From Cichorium intybus (lineage: Eukaryota; Streptophyta; Magnoliopsida; Asterales; Asteraceae): 64,000 nt of DNA. The stretch covers positions 59,737,354 to 59,801,353 of the forward strand of contig CM042011.1 of NCBI GenBank assembly GCA_023525715.1, written 5' to 3'. Positions within the stretch are counted from its first letter, which is position 1; every line of letters starts with the position of its first letter. The translations under genes were made by a program, and so were the position numbers. The notes beneath the pieces were generated by a model, which was not told the DNA's origin, made no database searches, and saw nothing but the letters and a program-made list of their open reading frames with translations. This document shows, in pieces, positions 34,432-47,336 of this stretch.

Positions 34432-37400
34432 TGTGACACCCCATTTCTACTGTTTACAAATACTATGGTTTTTCGTATAAATACTTGAATACAAAAATAC
34501 GGTTTAACAAAAACCGATTATTTACATATTTAAAACTGTGGGTGTTACAAATCCATACCAAACTAACCATAGTAAGCAAGAAAAGGATTAAACCTTGTGT
34601 CCAAGATAGGAGCTATGTGGGCTCCACTCCAGCTAAACTTCATCCAATTATAGCATAGCATTTAACCTGGAATACATGGCATAAAAATAGAATACGTAAG
34701 ACAAAAATTGTCTCGTGAGTTACATGAGTTTTAGACTCAAACTTTTAACTTCTTTTCCAACCTTTATATATAAAACTTATGACATAAAACATCTTTTAAA
34801 GTTTTATAATAATGTCATACCATAGCTCTTTACTTTTAAAAATCATTACATATCATACCTTGCAAAAATATCTTCATTCAAAACTTTATATTAGCAACAT
34901 ACTATAACTCTTTACTTCTCAAAAATCATTTTGTGACATACTTTACTAAATAACAACTTCCCTACTTTCTTTGACTGGTTTTATAAGCTTGCTGGATTTT
35001 TATACTTAGGGCTTTAATCACTATAAGTGATACCCCAAGTCTCTATGGCTAGAAAGAACGGATCAATCCTCACCATAGAAGTGCTGAGGCGATCTACTTC
35101 GCGACAGGGATTTTCCCCAGTAGACCCCTTACCTAACCCGGGAAGGTTGGAACATAGTTCCCTTACTAACGCTGCTTGCTACAATTACCAGTCATACAAA
35201 ACATTTGAACATTACTTTCATTCATATAACTTGTGGCTAAGTGCCAAGCTTCATTACTTTCTATCTTTATGGCTAGATGCCAAATTTGTAACTTTCATCT
35301 TTCATAAACCATATGTTTAAAACATGTCTATATAACATTTTAGGCTTAATGCCAAGTCATACTTGAAAACATATACAATTTGTAACCGAAACATACTTCT
35401 TAAACATATTGTGGCTATATGCCTATCCATACTTTCAAACATGTATAACTTATATTCAAAACATATATACCTTCATATAATTGGTTCATAGACCAAAATA
35501 TACTTTCAAATATAGCATTATACTTTCACAAACAAGTTAGAAATAATACTCTTGCATATAATTTCACATATAGAAATTTTATAAAAAAAATCTTGAAATT
35601 ACTTACTTGCCATGTACCCCAAAATGGGTAAAATACTGCATGTACTCACCTCGAGTCGGCAATGTAGAAATCCGTGCGGCAACTCCGCAAATCCAACCAA
35701 GCTTAAAACCGCACACCTTATACTCCTATAAAGTATATTAAGTTAATTATTACCAAGTACACTAATTAACGTTACTATAAATAGATACTTATAGCGTTGC
35801 TTATAGTTTAAATGTTTATAACTTTCGACATGCACATTGTCCCGACATATACCCCCACCCTCTTTTATTCATTTTTACTCAAAAAAATAAGTTATTATAT
35901 GATTCAATTAATTTTAAGTAAACCCAAGCCCACATCATGACACCCAAAACCAAAAACTAAGATGATTATCATAAGAGAAGAAACTAACAGCAAGGCTGAT
36001 TTCTGGACCCTCAACAAGATTTGCAATATTAGACCAAGGAAAGATTGAAAATAAAATCCAATAAAAATCATGGGTAAACTAGACTCAAGGAAAATGCCAC
36101 AGGGCCTGACCTCATGTCATTTTCACCTTTCAAGAATAAATGAAAAATCTCCAAAGTTGACTGATGCAATCAGTCCACCTACTGAACCACACCTTAAAGA
36201 AATAATAATAGCTCAAAATGGGTTAAGAACTGAATTCTAAAATTTGGTGAGGACAAACTAGACTTCAACAGGGAACTAAGGCAACTGACCTTGCCCCCAA
36301 ACCATTTTTGTACATTTAATTATGAATTTACCAATGCATAATTATCTGTACAGGACAGTCCTGGACCAGTTGGTGCAAATTGCAACTTCCACCCAACTTT
36401 CGTATGGAATCAGACCCTAGGAAAAATCATGAGTAAAATAGACTCAACAATAGAGATCTGAGAGTTGGAACCAACTCAAAATACGTTTTCAAACTCAAGA
36501 TACAAAATTCACAATACAGAACAAATCAGAAACGATAGTGCTGATGAGAAAAACATTGGTCTGTGATATTTCCCAATTACCATAAACTTGGGAATGGAAT
36601 CAGACATCCATCTTTTCCAGATATCAAATTTACTTAAATACAATGATTCTAGGAGGCGGAATCATGTAAAAAGCTTTCTCCAAACTCCTTTTATAAAATA
36701 AACAAAACAGTATGACTAATTTGAAAGGAATTAGAGCAGTACGTAAAGATGAGTAATTACCCCGTACCTCTGGTCTTCAAAACGGATAATGGTCTACTGT
36801 AGAAAGTTGCTCAACTCAATTTGTGAACCGTGTGAACCGGTACTAACCTTATTTGACCTCTGGAACTCCATATATGATTTTCTCAAGAAGGAAGACTCAG
36901 CAGAGGAATCTGTCAGAAACCCTAAGTCAGGTTGCGAAATTCATAACTCCACTTCTAGACATTGAAATCGAAAATCCTTCGGTCAAAACCTTCATTTATA
37001 TCTTGGGAACCTTCAGTTAAAATTTCGTGGCGATCCAACATCTGAATCTACGGGAAATGATCGAACACTGGGGGTGGGTCTTCAAAAACGGGAATAGAGA
37101 GGGTTAGGGTTTCCATGAGAGCCAAGTCTTGATTTTTCTTTTCTCCATCCAAAAACGCAGCAGCTCCAAAGAAAGAGAATTATATGTACTATGGTTAAAT
37201 TGCAAAAATGGTCCCTCTATTTTGGTCCTATAATTTTAGTTAACCCAAACCCCCAAATATAACTTATTAAGTATACAAATATGACATAATTCTCCTCTCA
37301 ACTTATAAATTAGATTAGAGTTATTATTTCGTCATTATTATTATTATTATTAGTCGTAATAATCAATGTTTGATTCCACGATTCGCTTCCAATATAAAAT

Positions 37401-37479
37401 CTATTTCCTTTATTTTAAAATACGATACTAAATAATTGGAAATATTTATAATCGCTAACGCCAAAAATGGGGTGTTACA
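34432..37479 (-). repeat. LTR3, 5' LTR of the array
   Basis: 3048 bp, full length, ends GGGGTGTTACA, followed by the TTCAA duplication. On the minus strand it would hold the promoter that drives the element, opposite to the captured gene. Confidence 0.92.
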
Positions 37480-37792
37480 TTCAAGCTTTTCCTTTTTTTG
37501 TTCTTAAATTAGGTATTATTTGATGATTTTGAAACCTGATGAAGATGAAGTTCAAATACAGAGCCATTTATGTTTAGTACATGTGGAATAACCTACGTTG
37601 ACCAAAAGGAATGTGACTTTAATGTCCACGTGAGCTTGGTTACCGGGTGACCACTTCATTTATTGGAAAATGGTATAAATGACATGTTATTTGTTAGTTG
37701 AATGGCTTAACAGGTTAAAAAACAAATTGAGTGACCATTTAAACTCAAAAGTAAGACTTTGTGGGGTTTTGATGACATTAACCTTTTAATAT

Positions 37793-39971
37793 CACAACTT
37801 TTAAATACGTAACGCTACAATTTACTTGATATGTATATAAACAAGTACATATTATGATGAGGTGATGATGTGGTGGTTTTGGTGGAAAAATGGACCAAAA
37901 TGTAAGAAAATTTGTTAGAGGGGCCATTTTTGCCAAAATGGCAAAAGTATGGTGCAAGGATGATTTAACCTAAGACTTTAATGGAAAAATAAGTCAAATG
38001 TTGGGTAGAACTCAAAAATTTATGAGTTTCCTTTTTTATATAGAAAGTTATGGAGTTCTTGTGAAATACAGGGAACTATAAGGACCAAAATTGCGAATAG
38101 CTGAAAGTTGATGTTTTAAGCTGGGATTTCTTTATTCCAGCAACATTTCACGATTTTGAAGAGCTAAAGGCAGGAGCATGTCAATTTCACGAGTAAGAAG
38201 AAGGTTTAGCTACATCTTGGAAGAATTCCTCAAGGAATTGAAGTTTCTAGTGTTGTAAGGTAAGAACTCCTCATGTTTTGGCTTGTAAACCCGATTTTGA
38301 GTGATGGGAAGGGGTGTAGTTCGAGTTTCTAAAGTTGGGGAAGTCCTTACCTATGATCCAAACCTAATAATTCGTGTGTTTATGCTTCATGGAACTCATT
38401 TCCAACCTAATTATGGCATAGAAACATGGTTATTAGAAGTTTAATTTTATGAACCCTGTAAATTGGGGTTTTCTTAAATTTATGAAATTGGTGGATCATA
38501 ATTGATGTTTTGGAGGAAAGGAAACATTCCTAGTGGTTCTCTAATGATTCCAATCAATTTCCATAAGAAGTTCGAAGATTTGATTAAAATTTTGAGGTGG
38601 AGCTTTTAATTTTCGGAATTTTGCTATGTTTCTGCCCTGTTTTAGAAAAATCATATAAACTTGTATAAAAATCGTTTGGGGCTGATTCCAGTGGCCTTAG
38701 AATGGTATGAATGTCTAGTTTATTTAGCTTTTGTACCTTGTAAACGAATTGCAGGTTCAAGATAGGTAAAAATCACATTTTCTATGATGCTGTCGAGTTG
38801 ATTCATGACAGCACATTGTTGCTGTATTGCAAAATTCATAGTAAATCATAGAAAAATCAAAAAAATATGAGGTCGGAGGCATTATAAGCTTATGAATGTC
38901 TAGTTTGTTTTTATATGGTAAATAAGAAGGTAATTTTAGGTAAAAGGGGGTTAAAATACGTTTGAACAGGGGGCTGTACAGAAATTTTGTATCTTTTAAA
39001 TGGCTTAACCTTTTAAGCCAAGCCCTTTGGGATTTGTGAGGATGATTGTGAGTAACTCTATGATGTTTTACCCTAGATATTGCAATAGGAAGGAGTCTAA
39101 TGCGAGAAGCTCGGTGTATTACGTCTGAATCCACCACCAGGTGAGTACTCTCTAGTACTTGAGTAGAGTTACACTTTGCTGTATGTAGATTATATATATG
39201 TTATGATGTTACTGTGGTAGTTGAGAAGTAGAGTGATATTGTATTCTATGGATGAAAATAGATGAGTTGAGTATAAATACTAAATATAATAGTAGAGTAG
39301 ATGTTGGCGTGGTTGAGTTAAAGAGTAATTAAGTCTGATTGTTACAGCCACGAGGGTTGTTATAATTGAGTATAATTGATTGTAGAAGGAGTACATGCGA
39401 GTGTGTGATTGAGTTTACAAGCAGTACCTGTTGTGATACTTATTGTTGAGTTGATGTTTTTTAATAATTAGCTGGTGTTTGTAAAGCTAATGTCTTCGGA
39501 GGTTTTAGAGATAAAGATGAGATAAATACTTGCTAATGATATTAGCAAGAGCGGTTGATAAAGAGAATATGAAATGAGAAAGATTGGTGGAGTGTGTTGT
39601 AAGATTTGGTTGATACCATACCTTTATGTATCTATATATACTAACACATGTTATGTTGATGTTGAGCAGGGAGATTATTCACTAAGCTTTTTATAAGCTT
39701 ACACTTGAGTTGTATGTTGTTTTGCAGGTATTTGTAGCAGTGATAAGGGAAGACATGTGATTAATAGAGATGGACAAGTTTAGAGCATGTCCTTTAGTTG
39801 TGTTAGATTTATTTGTAATGTCTGGTCATGTTTGTAAGGACCTTTTGATGTAATTAATTTATGATAACATTTTGTTCCATGGTTGAGTACAAATATACCC
39901 ATATTTGATGTATAATTGTAAAAAAATAAAATAAAATTGGGTGTACTTTGTATGAGAAACCGGGCGTTACA
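37793..39971 (+). repeat. Degenerate Gypsy-type LTR, right end only
   Basis: The stretch ends in CCGGGCGTTACA, like the GGGACGTTACA end of the other Gypsy-type LTRs here. It contains LTR-style strings such as GGCCATTTTTGCCAAAATGG and repeated CAGGTGAGTA/AAGGTAAGAA. No matching left end or target-site duplication was found, so it may be a truncated or solo LTR. The minus-strand frame at 38757-39137 has no recognisable motif. Confidence 0.4.
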
Positions 39972-40039
39972 GAATAATTGATATATTATACTTAACTTGT
40001 TAATTTAAATATAACGTTAAAGAGAAAACTTAAACCAAC

Positions 40040-40180
<141 letters not shown>

Positions 40181-40524
40181 ATCGTGAATGTGAGTGTTTT
40201 TTACTGTTCAATTGGTTTGCTATTTCCAGAAACATAATTACCAAATTCAGATTATAGTATAACTGTTAATACATTTGATACAAATCCATATAAACTTCTA
40301 TTTGTAAATAGCAATATTTTATTCTTCTTTTAGCAAACTTTTATAGTTACGTTTTTTTTCCTTCAACTAATTTCGAATTAATTGTTTTCATCTGTATTTA
40401 TTATAAAGTTATATTATTAGTATTTCGTAAGTTACGATTCCGGTCACTTATTATATTTTAAAGTTAAATTTTTCGTCCCTTATATAATTTGTTTTTTTAT
40501 CGGGCTGGGTTTTCAATGTATCGG

Positions 40525-40560
40525 GCTTCCGCAGCATCGCGCGGACAGTCCAAATACTAG
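40525..40560 (+). mobile_element. Helitron 3' terminus (first)
   Basis: TCCGC-loop-GCGGA hairpin, about a dozen bases, then CTAG at 40557-40560 followed by T. This is the standard Helitron end. The 5' end was not located; the (TA)n tract may lie inside the element. Confidence 0.55.
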
Positions 40561-41182
40561 TTTCAATTAAACATAAAAATAAAATCTAAAACTATCTTTT
40601 AAATAGTTAAACCTTTTAAATGCAAAACCTAAATTACAATGTCAAATTAATTAAAATATTGTCTAAAATATATATTTTTTATAATCATGCAAACTTTTTT
40701 AAAAATATAGTTTTAAATATAACTAACAATGATAATAGTTAAATTGAATATTAAATTAAATTTACATTGATTTCTTGCAAACAAAAAACAATCTTTGATA
40801 TTTGAAATAATCATAATGATCAAATAAAAAAATTAGACAAATAAGTTATTTTTAAATTAATTGACCATAACAATAGTTAAAAGATAATAATAATTAAATA
40901 TTATACTTAAATGATTCACGTGCAAATTGCGGGTAAATTTCATTGGAATGATATCGTTCTAAAATATGTTTATAATAATAAATTAATCATACATATAGTT
41001 AAAAATAACACTAAACTGAACATAATTTAAAAAAGTTACTATGCTTTATATCGACTTAAAATAAAAATCATTATTTTAATGTTGATAACAACAAAATACC
41101 TACTTTTGAATAACATATATTTATAAATATTTTAACTACATAATTGTATAGCACGCAACGCGCTGACATTCGCGTCGCCTAG
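40561..41182 (+). mobile_element. Helitron, 3' end at 41182
   Basis: The end ATTTTAACTACATAAT...CGCAACGCG...CGCGTCGCCTAG, then T, has an ACGCG/CGCGT stem. It is homologous to the ends at 43029, 48342 and 49560. The left border is set at the previous Helitron end and is uncertain. AT-rich, no Rep/helicase. Confidence 0.6.
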
Positions 41183-43029
41183 TATATTATAAAAAAGCAC
41201 ATTTCCAAGCACTACATTGATTTGAAACTTGCATATCTTTTCATATTTTCAATAACTTTTTAAATTTCTTTTTATAATGATTAGTAAGTGTTTTATCATA
41301 ATCATATTTTAGATCACCTAACTATGTGTATATTTAATAAAGACTATCATGAAGTTTTATTTTTGTCTTTCTTATAAAAATATAATTACTACTTTAATTT
41401 GATCAAATTGAATGGTTTCTACAAAATACTTAGTAAATCATATATAATTAATGCTTAAATTTGATCAAATTGAATAGCTTTTACAAGATTCTTAATAAAT
41501 CATATATTATAATTCTCTTCTAACAAATAAAGTTTACTAATATGTAAGTGCATTTTATAATTACATATATATGTTAACGTTAGTTCATAATAATAAATGT
41601 TACGATAAAATTATATATTATAATTATATTATCACATGAATCATGATAATTTAATTTTATTAAACATTAGTTTTTAATTGTTTAAGGTTGACGATGAAAC
41701 ATGATTTTTAATTTTATTGTATATGTAATTTTTAAAATTAAATGTATGTAAAAACACACGTTTAGTATGTTTATTAAATCAATACAAACATTATCATTAG
41801 TTTTTAATCGTAAATATTATGAAAAATCTATATATTATAATGGTATTATCACATTAATTTAAGTGTTTTATTTTAGTTAAACATTAGTATTTAATTGTTT
41901 AAGTGTTGACGAAAAAATATTTTTAATTTTATTGTATATGTAATGTGTAAAATTAGTTTAACCGGTACATTACAGTCTTAAGTTAACATTAGCAGGATGT
42001 AGGTTTGGTTCACAATTGTTTTCTTAGATGTCTACAATAACAAGATATAGTTTCATCAATATGTATATTATTATTTTGTATTTAAAGTAATTAGTGTTTT
42101 CTATAGCTTTAGTATATAGTTGTTCTTTAAATAATAATTCATGAATGTTTTTATTATAGAAAACATTTTTATCTCTTTAACTACTCTAATTCATAAGCCT
42201 TTTTAACTCATGATATTTAATTCATTAATTGAAATATTTTTAGTTAAATTTAACGCAACAAATCTGTATTTTAAATTTTATAGTTTTTATATCAACCTTC
42301 AAGAACTAATTTAGTTGAAGTTGAAAAAATATATATGATATTTTTATTTTTTATAATTTAAGTATCATAAATATCAATTAAATATGTTAAGTTAAAAATA
42401 TCATTTAAATTGTATAAGATTAGTTAAAAGTTAGAGAGTTTTGACATTAAAATAAATATTCACTGTAATTACTTTATTTTCATTACATATGTGGTTTAAT
42501 ATAACCACACGGAAATACTTTATTCCAACTAGGGACTTCACTATTGTGATGTCATATATTAATATAAGTGATTTTAATCTATTGAAATATGAGTGAGTTA
42601 TTCAAATACGGTTGTGTAATATATGAAAATTAGTCGATCTTCAAAATAAAAATGACATACCGGGATTAGAGATGATATTTGATAATGATATAATATACAT
42701 AATTATGATGCAACATAAATTATTTATACATAATTATGAAGCAACAAAGTTATATATTTATTTTGAAATATAATAATCTGAATATTATTTCATTAATTGA
42801 ATTCTATTAGTATAACTGTTTTGAAATTATTTATTTCATCTTTCTAATAAATGTCCTTTTATCTTATGGTGAAAGATAATATCAAATTTTTACATCAATG
42901 TTTTGTTTTAGTATAAGAGTAATTATTTCATAGTTAATGATGATAAATTAATTATTTTTGACAATATATATCTATTAATATTTTGACTACATAATCTTTT
43001 TTTGATACAACGCGCGAGTATTCGACTAG
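41183..43029 (+). mobile_element. Helitron, non-autonomous, 3' end at 43029
   Basis: Ends with ATTTTGACTACATAAT...CAACGCGCGAG...CGACTAG, then T, the same 3' family as above. Its left part (TATATTATAAAAAAGCACAT) follows directly on the previous element's CTAG and resembles plant Helitron 5' starts, but lacks a clear TC. Interior AT-rich, with degenerate direct repeats (a unit of about 62 bp at 41396-41515 and one of about 220-250 bp at 41580-41960). No coding capacity. Confidence 0.6.
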
Positions 43030-43158
43030 TATTTTTCATAACCTCAAAAATTGAGTGGGTTATAAAAATATGTTGGAAAAAATTAGATTTAAAATAAAGT
43101 AAACTCATTTATAAAGTTAGGTTAGAAATGCTCTAAAATTATCTAGTCATCCGCCATG

Positions 43159-43177
43159 TTTTTTTTTTTTTTTTTTT
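43159..43177. repeat. Poly-T run
   Basis: A run of about 18-19 T residues, possibly the A-tail of an inverted retroposon. No borders found. Confidence 0.6.
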
Positions 43178-43594
43178 GTTATGCCATTCAAATTGCGGAA
43201 ATGTAAGAACTTGAATAGTGATTTTGAGATATAAAAAATTAAAACATATGTTTTATAATCGCATAGTTGTCATGTTATTGTCTGCTTAAGTCATTGCTAA
43301 TTTTGTAATTTACTGAATTGATTACAATATTTTCTGGAAATTAATGGACAGGAATACTTAATGGCTTTGGATGTATTTTACATATGTTAAATATTTAATT
43401 GTTATAAATATATCTTTTTGCACCTTTTAAATGTTAAGTTGTATATATTTGATGTTGATCCCAATCATCAATTATTTGCATATTTCCGTTTATTTCAATG
43501 GGATTATCATATGTTGAGTATGTGGACTTGGCCAGACGCTTTTTCGTGGCTCATTTTACTTCCAATTTGCATTGCTAGAGAAATGGTGTTAGTG

Positions 43595-43870
43595 TAGAGG
43601 TGCACAAAAGAAACCGGTTTTTTTAAAAACAAAAAAAAATCTCGAACCTTTTTTTAATTAATCGGTTTTTTTATCTTAAATCGAACCAGTTTTTTACTCC
43701 GTTTTTTAATAGGTTAATCGAACCGAACCGGTTTAAAAACAAAAAAAAAAAACCGGTCTAAAACTCGATTTCTTTTTTAAAAAAAATCGACCAAAACCGG
43801 ACCGGTTATAATCAAAATCGGTGGGACCCAAACCGGTTTTTAAAAAAGCCAATTTTTTAAAAAACCGACT
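43595..43870. repeat. hAT-like MITE remnant (left end)
   Basis: TAGAGGTGCACAAAAGAAACC resembles the TAGRGGTGAGCA ends of the hAT-type MITEs further right. It is followed by many AACCGG/CCGGTT inverted motifs. The right end was not found. Confidence 0.4.
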
Positions 43871-44052
43871 TTTGGTATGGAAACATCCTTCAGTAAGAAA
43901 GACGTTATACTTTAGGGGAATTGGCCAAGTCATTTTGCCAGAGGGAAACCTCTTTATTCAAAAAAAAATTGGCCAAGTCGTAGAATATTTATATGTACGT
44001 TATGTATTGCATCCAAAAACACAACTTAGGTTAGTAATATTTTGGTATAGAA

Positions 44053-44160
44053 ACATTGGTCTAGCGGCAATGATGTATACCCGACCTCCTTGAGGTCATG
44101 AGTTCAAATCCCTGTAGTTGTGTACCTGCACAATGCAACGAGGCACAACTTTTTTAAGTT
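44053..44160 (+). mobile_element. tRNA-derived SINE-like sequence
   Basis: GGTCTAGCGGCAATGATG looks like box A and GAGTTCAAATCCC like box B, spaced as in tRNA-derived SINEs. No folded tRNA anticodon arm is evident, and no clear duplication was found. Confidence 0.45.
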
Positions 44161-44169
44161 AAATCGATA

Positions 44170-45400
44170 AGATATAAGTGGGTTGAAACATTTGTTTGCC
44201 TATTCTAGTTATTGGTAAGTACATTCATTATCAATTTTGCCTCTCCGATGTCTAATCACTATCGTCTTCAAAACTTATATATAGACGATGTTGTGAAATA
44301 ACCCTTCAAATATGGATAACTTAAACGAAATTAGATTTTAGATTGTTTACTTAATGATATGTTAACTTACAGTTTTGATATTGAGTTTGTTTCTTTCATT
44401 TATCACCAAACATAACCTAAGAAAATATATCGATATTTTTATGAGCTCTAAGCATTCAAATACCGTTTTTCACCATCTTTATCCTTTGATTACTTCCAAA
44501 TCACATGCAATTATCATTTTTTTTGGAAAGGTTTTCATGTGTCAACTTTACCGATTAAATCAATGATCTAGAAAATGAGAATACTTGGTACAAACGTGAG
44601 TGACTTTAAAATATGCTAGGAATTTGTTTGAAAAGGATGGTACCCTATTGCCAAGTCTTATATTGGTACACTTTCATTTATTTTAGACGAATATAAACTT
44701 AACAAGATCATGTTAGGTCATTAATTAGTTGGTAGTGAAGAAGAACATACCGTTTTTAATGAGTCACCACCAAACTCCTATTATAAACACCATTGTTCTA
44801 CATTTATCTGGCATTTATCACAAGCCCTTCGACCTTTTTAATGATCTTTAGTATTTGGGCCTATCTCTCAAACATTAATAAATGGGCTTCATTCTCCGTA
44901 CCAATATGAGTCAATTGGGGTTACGTACAACATGCCAACATAGGAAAAAGATTTATATCAACTTTCAATTATTATCAATTTCATCTTAACATGTTATTCA
45001 ATACATTTGATCTATAAACTCAATATGTTAAAAAATCCTTCTTTTTCTACATATTCATGGGTAGTAATCAAAAGACCAAAATCTTGTATCTATAAAGTTA
45101 ATATGCTAACAAAATTGTAATAAAGGTTTTGCCTTCTTAATGTTCTTTTGTTTATACAAATCTACGGTATGCAACATTTTTTAGAAAGAAGCATGCCATT
45201 AGTTTGTAATTAACCTAATAATATTAGAATTAAGAAAAAATGTATCCATCCAATGGATGACGAAAGTCCTTGTTATGAAAAACATATGCTATCAAATCAA
45301 ATAGTGTAGCCATAGAATCTGTAAAGTGTGCATAATATATAAGATGTTAGTAATTTTATTACAGATATTTTTGATTAAAAATGTTTATTTATACATTTAC
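44170..45400. other. AT-rich intergenic DNA
   Basis: No gene or clear element borders seen. Confidence 0.4.
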
Positions 45401-45402
45401 AA

Positions 45403-45991
45403 AGACCGCAAAATTGCGGTGCGGTGCGGTTTTTAGTTTTTGGAAAAACCGCAAATAACCGAACCACATCGGTTACCATGTATTAAATAATTACATAATA
45501 TATGTATTATTTGCTTATCATTAAGTTTAAATATGACATTATAGATTAAATAAAAGAGTAAGTTTGAACGACAATTTCATTTATTTTGATAGTGGCAATT
45601 CCATTTGTCATTTTCACCGATTGTAAGTTATAAACTTTGGTTGTTTCATGATTTAGTATACTAAGTACAAAGAAACAAATGAGTTCTATTTTGTGTTTTG
45701 ATAGCGGCAATATACTAAATATACAGTCAAAATACTTAAAATTGTATAAAAATACGTCGAATTTGAACTTCTACGGTTTTACAATCGCACCACAGGAAAA
45801 ATGGACACCACTATATTATGCGGTTAATAACCGAAACTGCACCAAATAAAACCGCACCGCATGGAAAACCGCAAAACCGCACCGCATTAGAAACCGCAAA
45901 TTGCGGTTTTAGGTTTTCAAAAACCGCATAATGCGGTTTGCGGTTCGGTTTTGATCAAAATCCGCACCAAACCGCACCATGCTCACCCCTA
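45403..45991. mobile_element. hAT-like MITE, right end intact
   Basis: Rich in AAACCGCA/TGCGGTTT inverted motifs and ends in CCATGCTCACCCCTA, the reverse complement of the TAGGGGTGAGCATGG end common to these MITEs. The left terminus is missing or altered, and no 8-bp duplication was found. Confidence 0.5.
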
Positions 45992-46240
45992 CTTAACACT
46001 ATATTTTATATTATTTTTGTACAAAACCTACATTAAAATTCTTCTCAACTCCAACCATACACTAAAAATTTATATCAATAATATATTTTAATATATAATA
46101 ATACACTATATCAAAAATATTATTATATTATTAAAGTAAACAAATAGAGGACATAAATAATACAATACTAAAATGGTGTTTTACTTTTCATTAACACAAA
46201 ATTGATGTTGTATATAGAGAGCCATTTGAAGATTTTTGGC

Positions 46241-46430
46241 CTCTATTTTGTGTTTTGATTGTCCATTAAAAATGGTTTAATAGAGAAAAAAACTTACAAG
46301 CAAATGAGGGATCCGTTTCGTGAGGCCTCGTTATACTCTATTTTGTGTTTTGATTGTCCATTAAAAATGGTTTAATAGAGAAAAAAACTTACAAGCAAAT
46401 GAGGGATCCGTTTCGTGAGGCCTCGTTATA
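46241..46430. repeat. Perfect 95-bp tandem duplication
   Basis: Two adjoining copies (46241-46335, 46336-46430) starting CTCTATTTTGTGTTTTGATT. I saw no mismatch between them. Confidence 0.95.
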
Positions 46431-46530
46431 CTGCAATAGTGCAATAGTACAAATGTGCAATGCCACATTTGAGCCCAACTTCACTTTTACATTATCTTAC
46501 TAACGACATTGTAAACTCCAATCTCGGTAC

Positions 46531-47213
46531 TAGGGGTAATCATGGTACGGTGCGGTTTTAGGCTAAAATCGCACCGAAAACCGCATAGATCGGTTTTTAA
46601 ATTGTTAAAACCGCGGTGTTCGGTTTTGTATTTGGTGTTGTTTACGGTTTTAAGTGCAGTTCGGTTTTTATATGGTTCGGTTCAGTTTATAAAGCGCAAT
46701 AACTACGGTTCAGATTTTACGTTAGAGTGGTTTAAAACCACAAGACCGATATATTACAATGATATTTTTTTGGACTTATAACAAATTGAACACAAAGGTA
46801 AAACGATTTTATGACAAGTTAGTTGTTATAATGCTAAAAATATTGGAGAACCGTTGAGCCATTGGCTTGCTGAGCTTTTCTGATTTGAGAATACTTAAAA
46901 TGATATTTATATGGTGAAAAATACATATTGTAAGTCTTGAAACTAAATCTTCATCTACATTAGGGACTTAGATTGAAAGTGAAATCCGCTTCTTTGCTTC
47001 TTTTTAGTTAACATTAATTCATAAAAAACATAATATTTAAAAGAACATATGGTGCAGTTTGCGGTGCGATTTTACGAGTGGTGCAGTGCGGCATATAATA
47101 CAAAACCGCACCACACCACAAATAAATGGTTTTTAAAAAAACAAAAAATCACCATCGGTTTATTCGTTCGGTTTCGACTTTTCGGTTTGCGGTTTGATTT
47201 TTGTTCACATCTA
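46531..47213. mobile_element. hAT-type MITE with 8-bp duplication
   Basis: Left end TAGGGGTAATCATGG; right end reads TAGATGTGAACAAAAATC on the minus strand. Flanks are CTCGGTAC (46523-46530) and CTTGGTAC (47214-47221), an 8-bp duplication with one change. The interior has many GCGGTTTT/AAAACCGC motifs. No transposase. Confidence 0.72.
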
Positions 47214-47336
47214 CTTGGTACATCATTTAATTCAATAATCCACATATAAAAATTTTCATAAAGAAAAAAAGGCAGATTAAATTTCTAGATGTGAATCGGT
47301 AAATCCCAATCATGATGACATGTACGAGCAAAAACG

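Larger units (their letters stand above)
22958..37479 (-). mobile_element. Tandem non-autonomous LTR element (3 LTRs, 2 internals) with antisense RKD-like genes
   Basis: The order is LTR1 (22958-24980), internal 1 (24981-28181), LTR2 (28182-31230), internal 2 (31231-34431), LTR3 (34432-37479). LTRs begin TGTGACACCCC and end GGGTGTTACA on the plus strand. One 5-bp duplication TTCAA flanks the whole array (22953-22957 and 37480-37484). Each internal region has, at its right edge, GGCTCTGATACCAACT (reverse complement of a tRNA-Met primer site) and, at its left edge, CTCTCCCCCACTTAT (a purine tract on the minus strand). The element therefore reads on the minus strand. There is no gag or pol. Instead each internal region carries a plus-strand intron-containing gene. 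The 6250-bp period and near-identity point to recent unequal exchange between LTRs. Confidence 0.92.
21454..37783. mobile_element. MULE-like element, split by the LTR array
   Basis: The outer ends are imperfect inverted repeats: GGATTAATGGCACCAAAACC on the left, and GGTTAATGTCATCAAAACCC when the right end is read on the minus strand. A perfect 9-bp duplication TTTTAATAT flanks it (21445-21453 and 37784-37792), the size expected for Mutator-like elements. Removing the inserted LTR array (22958-37479 plus one TSD copy) leaves about 1.8 kb, too short for a transposase, so it is a non-autonomous or Pack-MULE type. It holds a gene-like 5' end (22083-22169). Confidence 0.75.

Noticed and set aside
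38757..39137. 126-codon minus-strand protein
   Set aside because: No motif. It lies in LTR-like sequence.
39571..39971. A 400-bp solo LTR with GAATA target-site duplication
   Set aside because: GAATA occurs before TGAAATGAG at 39571 and after 39971, but the left end does not resemble a TGTAA-type LTR start, and the LTR-like sequence extends further left. Probably coincidence.
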